A stretch of 64,000 bases of DNA from Pseudisothecium myosuroides (Eukaryota; Streptophyta; Bryopsida; Hypnales; Lembophyllaceae), in NCBI GenBank assembly GCA_951799445.1, contig CATOGU010000128.1:1-64000 (forward strand). Direction: 5' to 3'. Positions 59,076 through 64,000 of the stretch are shown piece after piece. Both the position numbers and the translations under genes were made by a program. Each line of letters begins with the position of its first letter. The first letter of the stretch is position 1. Under the pieces are notes generated by a model. The model was given only the letters and a program-made list of their open reading frames with translations. It searched no databases and was not told the DNA's origin.

Positions 59076-60939
59076 TTAACCCCTAAAGGCCCAGGCCCTT
59101 TCTTTCAGTGAAACTCACTGTTAACCCCTAAAGGACCGAGGCCTTTATTTTGTCAAAAGACACTCACAACTACCACTTTTATGGCAAAGAGTAAAAAAGT
59201 TTGAAGATTGGTCTTTTTGCATTTTTAACCATAGGATATTGTACTAGACTTGCATAAGAATGTGCCATTAAGATCTTAGAAACTTTGACCGCAAAGATTG
59301 CAAGATATTTGCGTTTGAAGTTTAAAAAACAAGCATTTATGCACCTTGCCCAACTGGATTATTTGACTTTGAACTTTTTTAGCTTTAAATTTTTGCACCA
59401 TGGAGTTTTGAGGTTTATTTTTTGATGTTGAGGAATTGAGTTGAGAGTCTTTGAAAAGAAACCAAAACAAAAAATACTTAATTTTCATTCTTAAAAAAAT
59501 CATTGAATAGAAGAAGGTTTGAGATTGAACAAAATCTTACAGTGTTAATAACCTTGCAATGGAATTAAAACACAATAATCCCAATGGTGAGATTGCTCTA
59601 GCAAGCAATCTTCACCCTTTCCAATAGTTTGTTTTGAAAAAATGTTGAATTTGCATTCACAGATGAAGTTTATAAGTTTTTTTTTAGAGCAAACCCACAC
59701 CTACTCGCAAACTAAAACTTCTCATAACTTTCATCTCAAGTATCAAAATTGAATGGTTCAAAGCTCCCCACATCCATAAAAATCTAAAAAAACAATTTCA
59801 GATTTTTATTTGAAAAAATGAAATTTTTAAAAAAGTTTTTGGCTGCCCGGGGAGCACCATTTTTTGGATTTCCATGCATAACTTCTTCAATAAATGTCTA
59901 AATGAAGAAAAAATTTCACTCCCACGTAGATCTAGGAATTCCTCACCCTCAATAAAAGTTGCAAAAACTCATGCAAAGTAGTTTTGCCATAGGTACATGC
60001 CCGAAATCCCATTTGTCCCCCGTAGGGACAATGGTCCTTTAGGGGTTAACTACCACTTGGGGGGTTTATTTTTAAAATTAGGTAGTAAAGTTTGCTTTGC
60101 AAATCCAAATCGTAGGATCTTGCCTTAGACTAGAAGAAGTACTAGTGGAAAAAAAATTAGGTCATTCTAGATGGAGAGGAGGGAGATATTTACATCTAAA
60201 GTGCAAAAAACAACCTTTTTTTCCTGCTGTCTAGAAATTTCAGGAATTTTTGAGCACTCTTATATCAAAAAAGTTGCTCTACACAAAGTTGAGGTTTATT
60301 TTTCCCATGTAGGAGATCAAGTTAGGTATGTATGGGAGAATTTTCAAACCAATTGGAACTATACAACACATGGGAAAGATCAGTAAGCAAAAAGAAGTAG
60401 AGAATTAGTCAAAACACTAAATTGATAATTATTTAATTATTGAAATAAAAAATGAAAATCCCAACGGACATAATGTTGTGATAAACAATCTTCTTCCTTT
60501 GGTATTTTTTGTTTTTTCAAAATATTGAAAATTGAGTAAAATAAAGGACTTCAAAGTTTATTTCAGAGTAGAGAATCCATAAATGTCTACAAAGTAAAAC
60601 AGCTTATAACTTTCATCTCATTGATTGAAGTTGAATGATTCAAAGCTTCCCACTCATTAAAAAATCTAAAGAACCAATTTCAAATTTCAAAATTTCAAAA
60701 ATATGATTTTTAAAAAGTTTTTGGATTGCCCAGATTGCCCTCCCTCCCCTGGGCAGCAAAAAATATGGCATAACTTCTTTGTCAAATGTCAGAATGACAA
60801 AAAAATTAGATGCCTACTTAGGTCCAATTCTCCACCTTCAATAAAAGTTTCAAAAAATTACACAATATAGTTTAGTTCTAGGGACATGCCCAAAATCCAC
60901 TTTGTCCCCTCGGGGGACAGTTGGGCCTTTAGGGGTTAA
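59076..60939. mobile_element. TTAA-family element interrupted by a second member
   Basis: Outer borders TTAA at 59076-59079 (type-B end CCCCTAAAGGCCCAGG) and 60936-60939 (type-A end GGGCCTTTAGGGG). It is split by the element 59121-60049. Joining the halves at one TTAA gives ACTCACTG-TTAA-CTACCACTTGG, which aligns with the uninterrupted ACTCACAACTACCACTT of the inner copy. Confidence 0.8.
59121..60049. mobile_element. TTAA-family element nested in another member
   Basis: TTAA borders at 59121-59124 and 60046-60049. Type-B left end CCCCTAAAGGACCGAGGCC, type-A right end GTAGGGACAATGGTCCTTTA followed by GGGG. Inverted family core at about 59690-59780. No coding capacity. Confidence 0.85.
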
Positions 60940-61146
60940 GTACAAATTTTGTATTTGAAGGCAATATAGTTGGTGTCCGAACGACTTTAGTGGAAAAAAA
61001 CCTGAAAACTTTGGTCAGATGAGGATGAAACTGGTGACTGTTGGTGCACACTCAGTGCATTGCTGCGAGAGGAGCAAAATTACTGAGGACTCTAGAAAAA
61101 ACTCCCATCATACTTGTGCAACTTTGGCACAATATTGCGACAGTAA
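60940..61146. other. Short intergenic gap
   Basis: Nothing recognisable. Confidence 0.4.
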
Positions 61147-61462
61147 GGTAGGAGCACCCATAAACAGAAAACTGAGGGTTTTGAACATGATGACTATTAA
61201 TAAAAAAACTAGCAAATTATAGGATCCTATTAGGAACAAAAAAAACAATTAGTTTGCACTTTCAAATGTATTACTTGGATATTGTGAGAATGAGTTGTGA
61301 ATTTTAAAAGAGCAAACTGCCATTGCCCCCATAACCACTTTTAAGACTTTATGTACACATGTTGTATATCCTTGTCATTACATCTATTTGCTTCCACAAG
61401 TTTTTCAAGATTTTCAGAGATTGATGATTATGGGGACAGTGACGGTTATGGGTGTTCTTACC
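61147..61462. mobile_element. MITE family G, copy 2
   Basis: Left GGTAGGAGCACCCATAAAC, right inverse ACGGTTATGGGTGTTCTTACC. It is shorter than copy 1 and abuts the TTAA of the next element. Confidence 0.75.
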
Positions 61463-61696
61463 TTAACCCCTAAACGTTTCAATGACCATTTGCGACCAAT
61501 ACAATACGAGATATTTTTCTTGTATTTGGAGTGGATTGACACCTCTACTACATTTGAGACCAATAAAGAAATTGAAGAATAAATCAATGCGGTTCTAGTG
61601 AGCTACTTGAGATCCCAAAATAAAATTTCTTATTTGTAGCAAATGACACTTAAACGTCAGCATATGTACGGTTCCCAGGGAACGTTTAAGGGTTAA
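61463..61696. mobile_element. Short TTAA-family element (234 bp)
   Basis: TTAA at both borders; left CCCCTAAACGTTTC, right inverse GAACGTTTAAGGG. It keeps only the termini of the family and has a different interior. Confidence 0.75.
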
Positions 61697-62306
61697 CACG
61701 TACTCCTTCCACTCCACCCAGACCAACTATCAAGGCTCTTCAATTGAGGTGGAGAGGGAGGCAATGTCAAGAGTAAACGGCAGCATGTGAGACCTGCACA
61801 AATGAAAGAGCCCTGGCATGATGTGCTCTGGAGACATGGTTCATGGCACAGCAGAAATTTACCAGAGATGCTGATGGCCTCTCTGCCCTTGCAGCTCAAG
61901 CTTACACTGAGCACAGCAAGCAGTGTGTCATGTGTCATGTGTCATGTACCATTTACCCAGCCTTGCCTTTGATGAAGACCTTCAAGTTGCCTTTTTCATA
62001 CTTTCTTGTAACCTGAATCTGATTTTGGGTGTCTAATCAGGTACCCACACCAAAAATTGTCCCAATATTAAGCTCTTTGGCACCCGAGGCCCGAGGGCAT
62101 GCAATAGCCAATAAAAGATGAGGAAAGATTTTGGCAAAATTTGAGATCCTTACAAGGCGCTTATGAAGTTCAAACCTATTTCATGCGCACCATTAGCAAA
62201 ATTGTGAACCCTCCACAAGGTCCTTAAGATTTGACACCCTTAACCTTTATTGAACCTAGGCCGTTAGAAAGTGTGAAGTGGCTCTACCTTTTATTGCTTT
62301 TTTATT
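61697..62306. other. Intergenic DNA with a GTCATGT triplet repeat
   Basis: Contains three tandem GTCATGT words (61928-61948) in a GC-richer stretch that may derive from an old exon; no family recognised. Confidence 0.35.
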
Positions 62307-63204
62307 GTATAGTGCCCCTCAATATGTTAACATTTGGGCTTATTTTGCCCTTCAAAGAATTTTGGTAAAAATAGAGTATAATTTGCATTTCATAAACTTG
62401 AATCATGATTTGGTAATTCTTATGCAATCTCAATCAAGCGTACCAAATTTTACTTCCAAAAAGTCAAACCCTTGTTTTTGGTAAATTGTTTTGTATTAAA
62501 ATCAGTGAATTACATGAAAATTCATTGAAGAAATTTGGTGATGAATTTTTGAGATTTGATTGCATGGGTATGTAGGAAACATCCATCTACATCCTTTTCT
62601 TGTTGAGAAAATATCATTGAGTAACCCAAACATGATCTACAAAGAAGTCAATGTCAAATCAACATGGGGTGTGGTAGGACCACAGTTTGCAAAATAGATG
62701 TTTCTTTACTTTAGTCATATTTTGCTATTTGACTCATATGCTATGACTAAATGTTTACCTATGAGCATGACAATATGTTCACTTAACCAAAAGCTAGTTA
62801 AAAAATAGAGACATCTATTTCACAAATTGTGGTCCTACCACACCCCATGTTGATTTGACATTGACTTCTTTGTAGATCATGTTTGGGTTACTCAATGATA
62901 TTTTCTCAACAAGAAAAGGGTGTAGATGGATGTTTCCTACATACCCATGCAATCAAATCTCAAAAATTCATCACCAAATTTCTTCAATGAATTTTCATGT
63001 AATTCACTGATTTTAATACAAAACAATTTACCAAAAACAAGGGTTTGACTTTTTGGAAGTAAAATTTGGTACGCTTGATTGAGATTGCATAAGATTTAGA
63101 AAACCATGATTCAAGTTCATGAAATGCAAATTATACTCTATTTTTACCAAAATTCTTTGAAGGGCAAAATAAGCCCGAACATAAACATACAAAGGAGCAC
63201 TATA
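62307..63204. repeat. Long near-perfect inverted repeat (two arms of about 398 bp)
   Basis: Left arm 62307-62705, right arm 62806-63204, spacer of 100 bp. The arms differ at only scattered positions (for example TTTGGTAATTCTTATG against TTTTCTAAATCTTATG). The spacer itself has a small TTAGTCATA/TATGACTAA hairpin. A foldback element or inverted duplication; no clear target duplication. Confidence 0.92.
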
Positions 63205-63674
63205 TAGTACATCACAAAAACTATGAATAGAAAATGGAAATTTAATCCTTGTGTGAAGGACCTTATCCACAATCTAAAACAATACAAATGGCATTGCATT
63301 GATATAATATGTAAACAAACTCACTAGTCACTGTCCAAGCACTTCATTCATGTATACAAATAGAGCAAAATAGAATTTATGGTTCTATTGTACCCACATT
63401 TTTGTCCTATTGAGATGGCACATCAATATAATTTTCATGATTGCATAGAACTCAAAGGGTGGGCAGAAATAGGGGATTATTGATTTGTTTGTTGCAATAA
63501 GTGCATGTCTATGGATCCTTTTTGGTCCTTTTTGAGACTTCTTAAGGGCCTTCTTGAGAGTTCAAAAAATTCTTAGCAAGAAAAAAACTAACAATTTTCA
63601 CACTTTCTCCATGTCCAAAGTTAAACAAAAAGGAACCATCAAAAATGACCATCTTTTATGCCACCAACTCCGTT
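63205..63674. other. Intergenic DNA
   Basis: AT-rich, nothing recognised. Confidence 0.4.
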
Positions 63675-64000
63675 TTAACTCCTAAGTGCCCAATGCACCC
63701 AATTTGGGTGTCATAAAACTTTGAAACCCTGCTAAAGGCATATATTTGATTGTTTTAAGGGTTTTTTTCTTGAGAAGTTGCAAGCTCAAGTTAACTTTAG
63801 CATTCAATTTTAATGTCCTCCATATCTTTTTTCAATTAATTTTGGTGGAAGCTAAGGTACAAGCATACCCCTTGAGCACTAAAAAGTGTGATGAATAATA
63901 TCATTGAAGAGCCTATGAAAAACTACCACATTGGAAAGAGGGGTAATAATTTGAGAACAAAGTGAAGATTTCCCTTGGGTGCGAGCCCTTACACTAAAAT
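63675..64000. mobile_element. TTAA-family element running off the window
   Basis: Left border TTAA followed by CTCCTAAGTGCCCAATGCACC, close to the end of the member at 57012. The other end is outside the window. Confidence 0.6.

Noticed and set aside
26617..61696. CCCTAAA words at many repeat ends as interstitial telomere repeats
   Set aside because: Each end has only one CCCTAAA unit fixed next to TTAA; no tandem arrays occur, so it is part of a transposon terminus.
62278..62484. Matching short frames in both arms of the inverted repeat
   Set aside because: The similarity comes from the duplicated DNA; no ATG start or domain supports a protein.

Overview
This window looks like nuclear DNA of a plant, probably not a flowering plant. 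Supporting signs are spliced genes with GT..AG introns, a four-exon stretch of a plant alkaline/neutral invertase, a receptor-like kinase remnant, a nuclear copy of plant-type mitochondrial cox1, and plant transposon families (CACTA-type and Stowaway-type MITEs, a Ty3/gypsy element). A Crinkler-type gene with plant-style introns and a cox1 copy reading MELAQPGN (the reading I associate with bryophytes and streptophyte algae, from memory) point to a bryophyte, lycophyte, fern or charophyte-like source. The species cannot be fixed from sequence alone. The DNA is AT-rich and most of it is mobile-element debris.

1-16 kb. A palindromic CACTA MITE is followed by the best gene in the window, a multi-exon Crinkler (CRN)/RHS-type NTPase-nuclease gene (2221-6626, + strand). 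It carries one complete NTPase-nuclease module and a second module that lacks its P-loop half. Next come an unidentified ORF, a mitochondrial cox1 fragment, a decayed receptor-like kinase, three copies of one MITE family, and a five-exon hypothetical gene on the minus strand (14591-15768).

16-26 kb. A 5'-truncated alkaline/neutral invertase lies on the minus strand (18359 to about 22427). Its first recognisable exon ends in a stop codon, and a decayed Rep/HUH-like (Replitron-like) transposon gene abuts it upstream. A Stowaway MITE and a second small MITE sit in its introns.

26-39 kb and 54-64 kb. These parts are dominated by a TTAA-flanked family with CCCCTAAAGG-type termini: about 13 copies, some nested in each other, one cleanly inserted in a pyrimidine minisatellite. 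This is the most unusual feature here; it resembles non-autonomous piggyBac elements. Three tandem-repeat arrays, a 0.9-kb near-perfect inverted repeat and a second CACTA MITE nested in a TTAA element are also present.

39-54 kb. A GC-rich LTR-like stretch, tandem repeats, a small membrane-protein ORF and a DDE-transposase remnant precede a large Ty3/gypsy residue (about 47.2-54.6 kb, minus strand) with an intact 1305-codon pol. Its parts are in the order pol, putative LTR, gag-like ORF.

The working genes do not form a pathway; they are unrelated islands among transposons.
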